Source: Rhodospirillales bacterium | GTDB lineage: Bacteria > Pseudomonadota > Alphaproteobacteria > Micavibrionales > Micavibrionaceae | Direction of reading: 5' to 3' | NCBI GenBank assembly: GCA_020638295.1 | Contig: JACKIU010000003.1 | Location: 200,905 to 264,904, forward strand | Length of the DNA stretch: 64,000 nt | Shown: positions 9,191 through 17,175 of the stretch, piece after piece | Position numbering within the stretch: the stretch's first letter is position 1 | Layout: the number at the start of each line of letters is the position of its first letter | Made by a program: the position numbers and the translations under genes | Notes under the pieces: generated by a model | Seen by the model: the letters and a program-made list of their open reading frames with translations, nothing else | Told to the model about the DNA's origin: nothing | Databases searched by the model: none

Positions 9191-9244
9191 CGGCTTAAAC
9201 AAGGCTTTTGTCAAATTTATCCGCATCGGGCGAGAGGGTCATTC
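9191..9244 (-). pseudogene. remnant copy of the ilvB 3' end
   Basis: About 50 bases on the minus strand read MTLSPDADKFDKSLV followed by TAA. The real end of ilvB (9857-9900) reads MILSPDAEKFDKSLV and TAA. The bases differ mainly at third codon positions (GCG/GCA, AAA/AAG, CTT/TTG), so this copy evolved as coding sequence before being cut off. It starts exactly at the end of the toxin gene. The toxin-antitoxin pair is thus bracketed by two versions of the ilvB tail. Confidence 0.8.
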
Positions 9245-9514
9245 AAACATGTCCGCGTGCGAGCCCATGCGGATATATTCGATTGTTTTTTCCTCTTCGT
9301 TGATACGGTAAATCAAAAGCCAGTCCGGTTCAATATGGCATTCATGGTGTCCGGCCCAGTTTCCGGCTAAGGCATGGTCCTTGTTTTTAGGAGGGAGGGG
9401 AATTCCGGAAATCAAAAGTTCATGGATGTCTTCAAATTTTTTCTGCGGTTTGTTTCTCTTTTTGCAGCGTTTGGCATCGCGGCGAAACTGTGTTGTTCGT
9501 GTAGATTTATACAT
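9239..9514 (-). CDS. type II toxin, YafQ family mRNA interferase
   Basis: 91 residues of the RelE/YafQ superfamily of ribosome-dependent mRNA endonucleases. The YafQ catalytic pattern is visible: DHALAGNW, then CHIEPDWLLIYRI (His, Asp-Trp), and the C-terminal GSHADMF with the last catalytic His. Length matches the family. The gene starts three bases after the antitoxin stop, in the usual antitoxin-toxin order. Its stop merges with a duplicated ilvB tail. Activity is expected to be held in check by the DinJ-like partner. Confidence 0.92.
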   Translation of the reverse strand: MYKSTRTTQFRRDAKRCKKRNKPQKKFEDIHELLISGIPLPPKNKDHALAGNWAGHHECHIEPDWLLIYRINEEEKTIEYIRMGSHADMFE

Positions 9515-9517
9515 GTT

Positions 9518-9790
9518 TTAATCTTCGTCTTCATCGTCGCCAAACAAGTCTTTAAGGAACTCTTCGCTGCTGGTAAATGTCTTTCCCCCGCCACGAGCCA
9601 GTTCTTCAATGGCTTCGCGGGTTTCTTTGTTTGGAATTTTGACCTCGAAGGGCAGGCCCTGATGCAGTGAGACCTGGTTCAAAAACATATTGATCGCTTG
9701 GGCGGGTTTAAGGCCCAATCGCTCAAAAACCGCGTAGGCTTCGGTTTTTGCGCGGGAGTCCAGTCTTAAATTCGTCGGTTCGGTGGTCAT
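9518..9790 (-). CDS. type II antitoxin, RelB/DinJ family
   Basis: 90 residues. The N-terminal ribbon-helix-helix (NLRLDSRAKTEAYAVFERLG, then KPAQAINMFLNQV) binds DNA, and the acidic C-terminal tail wraps the toxin. The ATG has a strong AAGGAG site. It is first in a two-gene unit with the YafQ-like toxin. A perfect 8-bp inverted repeat just upstream is a likely operator for self-repression. The pair sits directly behind ilvB. Confidence 0.92.
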   Translation of the reverse strand: MTTEPTNLRLDSRAKTEAYAVFERLGLKPAQAINMFLNQVSLHQGLPFEVKIPNKETREAIEELARGGGKTFTSSEEFLKDLFGDDEDED

Positions 9791-9810
9791 GGTTTATACT
9801 CCTTCAATGC

Positions 9811-9837
9811 AGTTACAATTGTATAACATTTGTAACT
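9811..9837. promoter_or_regulatory. probable DinJ/YafQ operator
   Basis: Perfect inverted repeat AGTTACAA (9811-9818) and TTGTAACT (9830-9837) with an 11-base AT-rich centre, 20 bases upstream of the antitoxin ATG. RelB/DinJ ribbon-helix-helix dimers bind such palindromes over their own promoter. The site lies between the ilvB stop and the antitoxin. Confidence 0.65.
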
Positions 9838-9856
9838 TTTTGTAAAGGCCAAATCT

Positions 9857-11698
9857 TTAAACCAAGCTCTTGTCAAACTTCTCTGCATCGGGCGAGAGGA
9901 TCATCTCGTTATGCGCCTTACCCGACGGGATCATCGGGAAACAGTTTTCCTTTTGATCGACGCAGACATCGACGATGGTCAGGCGATCGGTTTTGAGCAT
10001 TTCGGCGATAACCTTGTCCAGATCTCCCGGCTTTTCCGCTCGAAGCCCTACACCGCCGTAGGCTTCCGCCAGTTTGACAAAATCAGGCAGGGCGTCAGTG
10101 TAGGAGTTGGAGTAGCGCTTGCCGTGCAGCAGTTCCTGCCATTGGCGGACCATGCCCATCCAGTGGTTGTTCATGATGAAGATCTTGACCGGCAGCCGGT
10201 ACTGGATGGCGGTGGAGAGTTCCTGAATGTTCATCTGGATGGAGGCTTCTCCGGCGATATCGACAACGAGGGCATCAGGATGGGCCATTTGGGTGCCGAT
10301 GGCGGCAGGCAGGCCGTAGCCCATGGTGCCGAGGCCGCCGGAGGTCATCCAGCGATTGGGCTCGTCAAAGCCGAGGAACTGGGCGGCCCACATCTGGTGC
10401 TGACCGACTTCGGTGGAGATGTATTTTTCGCGTTTGTCTTTGGCCAGATGTTCGCGCAGACGTTCCAGTGCGAATTGCGGTTTGATGATTTTCTCATTAT
10501 TGGCGTAGGCTAGGCAATTTTTTGCACGCCAGATTTCAATCTGATTCCACCATTTTTCGAGCGCGGCGTTGTCGGCCTTGTAGCGGCGTTTTTTCCAGAC
10601 TTCAAGCATGGCTTTGAGCGCATTTGCTGCGTCGGCAACAATCGGAATATCGATATGGATGTTCTTGTTGATTGAGCTGGGGTCGATATCAACGTGGATT
10701 TTGGTTGAATTGGGAGCGAATTTGTCGGTGCGTCCGGTTACACGGTCGTCAAAGCGCGCGCCGATATTGATCATGACGTCGCAATCGTGCATCGCCCAGT
10801 TGGCTTCAAACGTGCCGTGCATGCCGAGCATGCCGAGCCATTGCTTGTCACTGGCGGGATATGCGCCCAGTCCCATCAATGTGGAGGTGATCGGGAATCC
10901 GGTTTCCTGAACAAGCTTGCGCAGAAGTTTGGACGCCTCCGGTCCGGCATTGATGACGCCGCCGCCGGTGTAAAAGACCGGTTTTTTTGCGTTGGCCATC
11001 AGCTCAACAGCGGCTTCAATGGTGGCCATGTCCGGCTCCGTGCGTGGTTGATATTCATGCATATGGGTTTTGAATGGTTTTTTGTACGTGCCTTTGGCGA
11101 ATTGAACATCTTTGGGCACGTCAATCACGACGGGGCCGGGGCGGCCGGAACGTGCGACGTGGAAGGCTTCGTGTATAACGTCGGCAACGTCATCGGCGTT
11201 TTTCAGCAAATAGTTATGTTTGGTACAGGGGCGGGTGATGCCGGTGGTGTCGGCTTCCTGAAAGGCATCGGTGCCAATGAGGAAGGTCGGGACCTGTCCG
11301 GTCAAGCAGACGAGCGGGATAGAGTCGAGCAGGGCATCGCACAAGCCGGTGACGGCATTGGTGGCGCCGGGACCGGAGGTGACGAGCGCGCAGCCAACCT
11401 TTCCGGTGGAGCGGGCATAGCCTTCGGCAGCATGGATAGCACCACCTTCCTGACGAACCAAAACGTGGCGTATCTTATCTGAATTTTTGAAGATTTCGTC
11501 ATAGATCGGAAGCACAGCCCCGCCCGGGTATCCAAAAATTGTATCCACGCCTTGATCGAGCAGGGCCTGAATGATCATTTCGGCACCGGTCATTTGTTCC
11601 GGTTCCTGAGGCAAGATTTTGGGGGCTTTGGTTTTGGCTTCTTTTGTGCTCATCGTTTTCTCACTTTTAAAATGGCTCATCGTTTTAACGTCTTTCAT
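9857..11698 (-). CDS. ilvB: acetolactate synthase large (catalytic) subunit
   Basis: 613 residues of the thiamine-diphosphate enzyme that makes acetolactate and acetohydroxybutyrate. The N-terminal domain shows FGYPGGAVLPIYD with the catalytic Glu segment (LVRQEGGAIHAAEGYAR). The centre has the FAD-binding region (GARFDDRVTGR). The C-terminal ThDP domain has TSGGLGTMGYGLPAAIG and the GEASIQMNIQEL Mg/ThDP motif, where the usual GDG is GEA. ATG codons at 11698, 11680 and 11653 are all possible starts; the last has GTGAG before it. It is preceded by a leader peptide and attenuator and followed by the toxin-antitoxin pair. Confidence 0.95.
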   Translation of the reverse strand: MKDVKTMSHFKSEKTMSTKEAKTKAPKILPQEPEQMTGAEMIIQALLDQGVDTIFGYPGGAVLPIYDEIFKNSDKIRHVLVRQEGGAIHAAEGYARSTGKVGCALVTSGPGATNAVTGLCDALLDSIPLVCLTGQVPTFLIGTDAFQEADTTGITRPCTKHNYLLKNADDVADVIHEAFHVARSGRPGPVVIDVPKDVQFAKGTYKKPFKTHMHEYQPRTEPDMATIEAAVELMANAKKPVFYTGGGVINAGPEASKLLRKLVQETGFPITSTLMGLGAYPASDKQWLGMLGMHGTFEANWAMHDCDVMINIGARFDDRVTGRTDKFAPNSTKIHVDIDPSSINKNIHIDIPIVADAANALKAMLEVWKKRRYKADNAALEKWWNQIEIWRAKNCLAYANNEKIIKPQFALERLREHLAKDKREKYISTEVGQHQMWAAQFLGFDEPNRWMTSGGLGTMGYGLPAAIGTQMAHPDALVVDIAGEASIQMNIQELSTAIQYRLPVKIFIMNNHWMGMVRQWQELLHGKRYSNSYTDALPDFVKLAEAYGGVGLRAEKPGDLDKVIAEMLKTDRLTIVDVCVDQKENCFPMIPSGKAHNEMILSPDAEKFDKSLV

Positions 11699-11726
11699 AG
11701 CATTTACGCAATAGTAAAACCGGCAA

Positions 11727-11762
11727 TAAAAAACGCCCTTCGATTATCTCTTGGGGCGCTTG
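11727..11762 (-). terminator. attenuator terminator upstream of ilvB
   Basis: On the minus strand a stem (GGGGCGCTT side 11753-11761, AACGCCC side 11732-11738) is followed by a run of six T. It lies between the valine/leucine-rich leader peptide and the ilvB start. This is the arrangement of transcription attenuation: ribosome stalling in the leader would prevent this hairpin from forming. Confidence 0.75.
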
Positions 11763-11788
11763 TTCGGTCTTTGAAACTTCTACAAATC

Positions 11789-11866
11789 CTAGCGCGCCCG
11801 TGCCTCCACCAGAAGCACGACGAGGTCGCTCACGACATTCACAAGGATAGTGTTCAAAGTCTTCAT
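11789..11866 (-). CDS. ilvB leader peptide (attenuation peptide)
   Basis: A 25-residue reading frame with AGAAGGA before its ATG. It begins MKTLNTI and contains LVNVVSDLVVLLV, so 12 of its 25 residues are Val, Leu or Ile, many in tandem. It ends in TAG 28 bases before the terminator hairpin. Its position, composition and terminator match branched-chain amino acid attenuator leaders such as IvbL and IlvL. Low charged Val/Leu tRNA would stall ribosomes here and let transcription continue into ilvB. Confidence 0.8.
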   Translation of the reverse strand: MKTLNTILVNVVSDLVVLLVEARAR

Positions 11867-12316
11867 GGTTTTCCTTCTAACTCATTCTTTGTTGCAATGC
11901 AAATGCTTTTGGCCAAATAATGAAAGCGTTTTTTTGGATTTTGCCAGATCCCCTGTTTTTGGAGGAGGGACCGGCCTTGTCCGTAAAACGCTTTTTTATA
12001 GTCTTTCAAATTTTCTTTCGGACTGTGTTGCTTCGCTCCTAAAGTAGCAATTGTACTCGTCGTCGCTTGCGCCTTGTCCGAAAACAAATTTGTTTGCCTA
12101 TATGTGGCCTCATATCTGGCCGTTAAACTTATGCAAGGCATTCTCTTGTCTTTGTTTTCTTTAGACAGACCGTTTCTTTATACACCCTATAAGAACCGCT
12201 TTGTCGCGTTTGTCCGTGTCTGTCTTGATAAGTTAATTTAAGCATTTAAATTTCTTTTGGTCAACATAAAAAGTAATAAAAATACGTATTTTTTCTTAAA
12301 AAGAAATAATATTTCG
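11867..12316. other. 450-base intergenic region upstream of the ilvB leader
   Basis: No convincing gene. The half near miaA (about 12240-12310) is very AT-rich and, since both neighbours are on the minus strand, probably carries the ilvB promoter together with the region just before the leader. A 92-codon minus-strand frame (11863-12141) overlaps the leader ATG but has no family resemblance. Confidence 0.5.
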
Positions 12317-13330
12317 TTAAAGCTGGTTATTGAACCAGGTGTTCTGGCGTTTGGCATAGCGGCGGGTGATGCCTTGGGCACGTTCTACGACGCCTCTGAA
12401 TGCGGGGTCGTCTTTGACCTGTTCATAGATAGGATACTCCCACTCCTGCCCTCCCCCTTGAGGGGGAGGGTTGCGCAAGCTTTGTGAAGGCGAAGCCGAA
12501 CTTAGCTGAAGCTGGGTGGGGGCGATGGATTGTAAATATTTCCGGAGTTCTTTAAAGCCCAAAGCCTTGGTTAGCGGGACGCCTTCAGTGACTTCGCCGC
12601 GCTCAAGGCGTTTGGCGAATTCTGCGGTTTCTTCGAGAGCGCCGTTTTCAACCATCCATTCGAAACGTTCATTGCAGCGGCGGTAAAGCTCTTCACGCTC
12701 GGGGAGGATTTTGTGAATTTCAAAGCGCCAATGGGCGGGCGGGCCGAGGCGCTCAAGCTTTTGCCAAACGGCCAGCGATTTGCCGGTGGCCTCGAGAACT
12801 TCCATCGCGCGGATGAGCCGGGCCTTATGATTAACGTGAAAGCGCGCGGCCATTTCGGGATCGCGCTGCTTTAGCTCAGAGTAGAATTTCTCAGCGCCAA
12901 GTTCTTCGTAGCGTGCGACGACAGCGTTTCTGATCTCATCAGGAATGTCGGGCATGGGGGACAGGCCATCGATGAGGGCCTTAATGTAGAGTCCGGTGCC
13001 GCCGCAGATGATTGGGGTGCGGCCTTGTTCAAGCGTTTCCTCAATGATCGGTTCGGCGAGTTCGCGGTAATTTCCGGCGCTGCAAACCTCATTGGGATGA
13101 AGCGCGGCGTAGAGTTTGTGCGGAATTTTGGCTTTGTCTTCCTCGCTGGGCTGGGCAGAGAGGAGCGGCAGGCCGTCATAGATTTGCTGGGAGTCGCAAT
13201 TGATGATGACACCGTTTAATTCTGCGGCCAAGCGCATTGCATGGGCGGATTTTCCGCTGGCTGTGGGACCTGCGACAATGTGAATAGTCCGGAGTCGTGA
13301 GCCGCCAGTTGTGAGTTTTTGTGAGTTCAA
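12317..13330 (-). CDS. miaA: tRNA dimethylallyltransferase
   Basis: 337 residues. MiaA adds the dimethylallyl group to A37 of tRNAs reading UNN codons. It shows the P-loop IVAGPTASGKSAHAMRLA, the DSQQIYDGLPLLSAQPS substrate motif, ICGGTGLYIKALIDGL and the C-terminal RRYAKRQNTWF. The start is TTG 13330, with a strong AGGAGT eight bases upstream. Near the C-terminus, about 28 extra residues (around LRNPPPQGGGQEW) are encoded by a palindromic repeat inserted in frame. The gene follows the degP-like gene in the hflK-hflC-degP group. Confidence 0.93.
   Translation of the reverse strand: MNSQKLTTGGSRLRTIHIVAGPTASGKSAHAMRLAAELNGVIINCDSQQIYDGLPLLSAQPSEEDKAKIPHKLYAALHPNEVCSAGNYRELAEPIIEETLEQGRTPIICGGTGLYIKALIDGLSPMPDIPDEIRNAVVARYEELGAEKFYSELKQRDPEMAARFHVNHKARLIRAMEVLEATGKSLAVWQKLERLGPPAHWRFEIHKILPEREELYRRCNERFEWMVENGALEETAEFAKRLERGEVTEGVPLTKALGFKELRKYLQSIAPTQLQLSSASPSQSLRNPPPQGGGQEWEYPIYEQVKDDPAFRGVVERAQGITRRYAKRQNTWFNNQL
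12437..12524. repeat. palindromic repeat element inserted in frame inside miaA
   Basis: The plus strand shows CCCTCCCCCTTGAGGGGGAG, a near-perfect palindrome, followed by a GC-rich arm ending GCTGGGTGGGGGCG. It is the type of small repeat normally found between genes in alphaproteobacteria. Here it keeps the miaA frame open and encodes a low-complexity Ser/Pro/Gly stretch (LSSASPSQSLRNPPPQGGGQ). Confidence 0.7.
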
Positions 13331-13348
13331 CCGATGACTCCTGAGTGG

Positions 13349-14815
13349 TTACTCCCCACTCAATTTCAGGGCTAGAAAACGGACTTCACCTTCGCGGTTG
13401 ATGAGTAGCAGGATTGACGGGCGGCCGCTTTCCTGCGCTTTGTCGATCACATTTTTGGCGTCTTCCGGTGTTTTTACCGGCGTCTGGTTGATTTCGACAA
13501 TCACGTCGCCTTCGAACAGGCCTTTATCGGCGGCTTCGGATTTGGGTTCGACGCTGGCGATGGCTACGCCGTCAACCGCAGGCGGGATCGCGTAGTCGCG
13601 GCGCATGGTGTCGGTGATGTTTTTCAGGCGCAGGCCGACACTTTCAATCAGGAGGCCTTCGGTGGGCTGTTCTTCACCAGAGGCGATGAGGCCTTCTTCT
13701 TCGGCTTTTTCGAGTTCCCCGACTTCGACCTTGGCGGCGCCTTTTTTATTATCGCGCCAATAGGTTACGTTTGCCAGAGCGCCAATTTTGGCTTCGGCGA
13801 CAAGACGCGGCAATTCACGCATTTCACTGACCTTTTGGCCGTTGAATTCAAGGATGATATCCCCCGCTTTCAGGCCGGCTTTTTCGGCCGGGCCGCCGGG
13901 GGTGATGGTGGCGACAAGAGCGCCGGTGGCTTTGGCCAAGCCAAGGCTTTCGGCGATTTCATCAGTGACTTGCTGGATGCGTACGCCGAGCCAGCCGCGG
14001 CGGGTGCGGCCATATTCAATGATCTGGTCGATGACCGGTTTGGCCAATGCGGAAGGGATCGCAAAGCCGATGCCGACGCTGCCGCCTGAAGGTGAGAAGA
14101 TTGCCGTGTTGATGCCGATGACTTTGCCGTCCAGATCAAACATCGGGCCGCCGGAGTTGCCGCGGTTGATGGACGCATCGGTTTGAAGAAAATCATCATA
14201 TGGCCCGGCGTTGATGTCGCGCTGGCGGGCGGAGATGATCCCGGCGGTCACTGTGCCGCCCAGACCAAACGGGTTACCGATGGCGACAATCCAGTCGCCG
14301 ACGCGCAGCACGTCGCTGTTGCCGAATTCGACGGCGGTGAGTTTTTTACTCGTGTCGATTTTCAACACAGCGATGTCGGTTTTTTCATCGGTGCCGATCA
14401 GCTCCGCCGGGATGGTTTCGTCATCCTGAAAGGTGACGCGGATTTCTTCGGCGTCACGCACGACGTGGTTGTTGGTGATGATGTAGCCGTTTTTGGCGTC
14501 AATGACGAAGCCTGAGCCGAGTGAGGCTTGTGGCATGGAGGGCATCGCGTGGCGGCGCTCCATGAATTCCTCGAAGAAGTCCTGAAACGGCGAGCCTTCG
14601 GGGAATTGCGGCAGGTCGGGGAAGTCTTCAACTTCGTCGGTTTTCTGGGTTGAAGAAATATTAACCACGGCCGGGAGCAGGTCATCGACGATGTCGGCGA
14701 AACTGTCGGGGCCGCCATTGCCGGGGTTGCGCGCTTGAGCAGGGCCAGCCGGGACAAGCAAGTAGGCCAGCGTCAGAAGGGTGAGCAAGAGGTGTGAAGC
14801 ATTCTGCAACGTCAT
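13349..14815 (-). CDS. DegP/HtrA-family periplasmic serine protease
   Basis: 488 residues with an N-terminal signal peptide (HLLLTLLTLAYLLVPAGPAQA). The trypsin-like domain has the catalytic triad: His in ITNNHVV, Asp in KTDIAVLK, Ser in INRGNSGGPMFD. Two PDZ domains follow (about residues 275-365 and 390-480). It degrades or refolds damaged envelope proteins. It lies 28 bases after hflC, in the hflK-hflC-degP order common in alphaproteobacteria, and miaA follows. Confidence 0.94.
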   Translation of the reverse strand: MTLQNASHLLLTLLTLAYLLVPAGPAQARNPGNGGPDSFADIVDDLLPAVVNISSTQKTDEVEDFPDLPQFPEGSPFQDFFEEFMERRHAMPSMPQASLGSGFVIDAKNGYIITNNHVVRDAEEIRVTFQDDETIPAELIGTDEKTDIAVLKIDTSKKLTAVEFGNSDVLRVGDWIVAIGNPFGLGGTVTAGIISARQRDINAGPYDDFLQTDASINRGNSGGPMFDLDGKVIGINTAIFSPSGGSVGIGFAIPSALAKPVIDQIIEYGRTRRGWLGVRIQQVTDEIAESLGLAKATGALVATITPGGPAEKAGLKAGDIILEFNGQKVSEMRELPRLVAEAKIGALANVTYWRDNKKGAAKVEVGELEKAEEEGLIASGEEQPTEGLLIESVGLRLKNITDTMRRDYAIPPAVDGVAIASVEPKSEAADKGLFEGDVIVEINQTPVKTPEDAKNVIDKAQESGRPSILLLINREGEVRFLALKLSGE

Positions 14816-14843
14816 GGATACGATCCTTCGTAGGTGTTATCAC

Positions 14844-15797
14844 TTAGCGGTTATCATCAAAATGTTTAAAAAACTCACTGTCCGGTGACAAGATTAATTG
14901 TGTCGCCGGATCGGCCAAGGTGTTTTTATACGCTTCCATGGAGCGAATGAAAGAGTAAAATTCTATATCTTTGTTAAAGGCGTCGGCGTAGATCTTGATC
15001 GCTTCCTTATCACCCTGACCTTTGACGATTGAGGCGTCGCGCTGGGCTTCGGCGAGGATGATTCTGCTTTCTTTATCGGCGGTGGAGCGAATTTGCTGGG
15101 CGGCTTCGTCCCCTTTGGCGCGGGTTTCGGTTGCGCGTTGGTTCAGTTCTGAAACCATGCGATCGACGGTTGAGGTCAAGAGCGCAGCGGTCAGATCGGC
15201 GCGCACAATCCGGATATCAACGATATTGATGCCGAGTTTGTCCTGTTCAATCTTTTTATTCACGCGGCTCAGAATGTCTTTCATCACCAGTTCACGCTGA
15301 GGAGAAAGCAGTTCTTTCAGCGTGGTTTTCCCCAAAACCGTTCGGGTTGCATCGTTCAGAATATTTTGCAGGCGAGAGTTGGCGTTGTGAATCGTGCGCA
15401 AGGTTTTGAAAAATTGCAGTGGGGCAACGATTTTATAACGGGCAAAGGTATCAACGATAATCGGTTCGCCGCTGACATCTTCTATTGCAGGGCTGGAGGC
15501 ATCTTTTTCCGGTTGTTCTTCTCCTTCTTCGGATTGTTTTTGTTTTTCGATGAGAGAGCTTGAGATGACAACCTGTTCGGGTTCGGGGTCGACGGAGAGA
15601 ATGCGGCTGTCGAAATATTGTACGGTCTGGATGACTGGAATTTTGACATGAAGGCCGGGGCCGTTAATGTCGCCGACGGGTTGACCGAGTTGCAGGACGA
15701 TGGCTTGCTGGCGCTGGTCAACAATAAAGAAGATCTGCGAGGCGGCAATCAAGCCGACGGCCAGAATGGCCAGAATGATGAGTAAAGGTTTGTTCAT
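14844..15797 (-). CDS. hflC: HflC, membrane protease modulator
   Basis: 317 residues with an N-terminal membrane helix (LLIILAILAVGLIAASQIFFI), a band-7/SPFH domain (VDQRQQAIVLQLGQPV, DIRIVRADL) and a long charged helix (RATETRAKGDEAAQQIRSTA). HflC forms a cage with HflK around the FtsH protease. A Glu/Lys-rich insert of about 40 residues (IEKQKQSEEGEEQPEKDA) interrupts the SPFH domain. hflK lies upstream, separated by a dispersed repeat. Confidence 0.93.
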   Translation of the reverse strand: MNKPLLIILAILAVGLIAASQIFFIVDQRQQAIVLQLGQPVGDINGPGLHVKIPVIQTVQYFDSRILSVDPEPEQVVISSSLIEKQKQSEEGEEQPEKDASSPAIEDVSGEPIIVDTFARYKIVAPLQFFKTLRTIHNANSRLQNILNDATRTVLGKTTLKELLSPQRELVMKDILSRVNKKIEQDKLGINIVDIRIVRADLTAALLTSTVDRMVSELNQRATETRAKGDEAAQQIRSTADKESRIILAEAQRDASIVKGQGDKEAIKIYADAFNKDIEFYSFIRSMEAYKNTLADPATQLILSPDSEFFKHFDDNR

Positions 15798-15824
15798 TAT
15801 TTTATATCCTCATTTCATTAATTG

Positions 15825-15916
15825 CGTCATTGCGAGGAAGGCCGTTAGGCCTGACGCGGCAATCCATCCCTGAAGCTTTACCAGAGATGGATTGCTTCGC
15901 TGCGCTCGCAATGACG
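15825..15916. repeat. dispersed inverted-repeat element between hflK and hflC
   Basis: Ends are CGTCATTGCGAGGA and CTCGCAATGACG, in inverted orientation, with an inner pair GGCAATCCATC / GATGGATTGC. Related copies lie at 31228-31346, 50892-50991 and 55975-56016. The element has no coding frame and can fold into a long hairpin in the hflKC transcript. Confidence 0.85.
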
Positions 15917-15918
15917 AT

Positions 15919-17070
15919 TTATTGTTGAACATTCGGCGTCCTTTTTAATTCTCCCAACGGCAGGTAGGGCACGGCCCCTTGTCCGGCCTTACCGTCAAGA
16001 ATAATTTTTTGCGCATTGCCTAAAACGCTTTCCATGGTTTCAAGGTAAATGCGTTCTTTGGTGACGTCTTTGCCGCTGAGGTAAGCTTCGTACACCGCGT
16101 TGAAGCGGTCGGCATCCCCGGTGGCGCGTGCGACGGTGGATTGTTTATAGCCTTCGGCTTCCTGTTTCATTTGGTAGGCTTTACCGCGGGCATCGGGGAT
16201 AATCTTGTTGCGGTACTCTGTGGCGCGGTTTTGCTTGTCTTCGGCATTTTGTTTGGCGGATTGGACATCCTGAAAAGCAGTTTGTACGCCGGGATGGACT
16301 TCGGCTTTTTCAATCAGAACCTGCGTAATATTCACACCGGAATTATATTCGTCGAGATTGTGCTGGATGATGTTTTTTGCCCGGTCGGCGACGGCATCGC
16401 GGGCGGTGGTGATAATCGGGAACATGTCATTCTGGCCGACGACCTCGCGGATTGCACTTTCGGCGACTTTTTTAATCGTGTTCTCCTGATCGTTGATTTC
16501 AAACAGGTAGTCTTCGGCTGATTTGATGTTCCATTGAATAACCAGATCGAGATCGACAATGTTGCGGTCCGAGGTCAGCATCAGGCTTTCTTCGGGGACG
16601 TCACGGCTGCCTGCATTGCCGTTGCGAGAGAAAGATTCCATGAAGCCGATATTCATTTTGCGGATTTCCTCAACGTTCAGGATGCTGGCGGTTTCAATCG
16701 GGGCAGGGAAATGATAGCCCAAGCCGGGGTCAGCCTTTGTGTGCGACCAAGCGCCAAAACGCTGGATAACCGCATGTTCGCCGGGGTTGACAACATAAAA
16801 ACCGCTGGCCATCCATAGCGCCAGAATGGCGACCAGCGCTAGTCCGATCACCGGCGTGCCGGAAAAACCACCGGGCATCACGTTGCGGAAGTTGTCCTGA
16901 GCTCTGCGCAGCATTTCATCAATATCAGGAGGTTCGTTACCGCTGTGGCCGCCGGGGCGGGAACCACCCCACGGACCACGATCATCGCCACGGCGTCTGT
17001 CTTTCTCTCCCCCCCTTGATCCGTTTTTGGACCCCCAGGGGTTTTTCTTGTCGTCGTCGCCTTTGCTCAT
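15919..17070 (-). CDS. hflK: HflK, membrane protease modulator
   Basis: 383 residues. A Gly/Arg-rich cytoplasmic N-terminus (residues 1-60) is followed by a membrane helix (VIGLALVAILALWMASGFYVV), then the SPFH domain (NPGEHAVIQRFG, VDLDLVIQWNI) and a charged C-terminal helix (AYQMKQEAEGYKQSTVARA). It pairs with HflC to control FtsH. The mrp-like gene is divergent, so the 105 bases between them probably carry both promoters. Confidence 0.94.
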   Translation of the reverse strand: MSKGDDDKKNPWGSKNGSRGGEKDRRRGDDRGPWGGSRPGGHSGNEPPDIDEMLRRAQDNFRNVMPGGFSGTPVIGLALVAILALWMASGFYVVNPGEHAVIQRFGAWSHTKADPGLGYHFPAPIETASILNVEEIRKMNIGFMESFSRNGNAGSRDVPEESLMLTSDRNIVDLDLVIQWNIKSAEDYLFEINDQENTIKKVAESAIREVVGQNDMFPIITTARDAVADRAKNIIQHNLDEYNSGVNITQVLIEKAEVHPGVQTAFQDVQSAKQNAEDKQNRATEYRNKIIPDARGKAYQMKQEAEGYKQSTVARATGDADRFNAVYEAYLSGKDVTKERIYLETMESVLGNAQKIILDGKAGQGAVPYLPLGELKRTPNVQQ

Positions 17071-17175
17071 AAAGTGTTTTCCCGATTTTTAGTTGATCTC
17101 GTGTGCCATCAAAGTATATGTCACTTAACAATATTCTATTTGTGGCTGAAAGCAAGGGTGTTGAAGGTTTTAAAT

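Noticed and set aside
10787..11482. 231-codon plus-strand frame opposite ilvB
   Set aside because: Antisense shadow of the conserved ilvB coding sequence.
11863..12141. 92-codon minus-strand frame ending on the leader peptide ATG
   Set aside because: No family resemblance or good ribosome site; it runs through what should be promoter DNA. The overlap with the leader start is probably chance.
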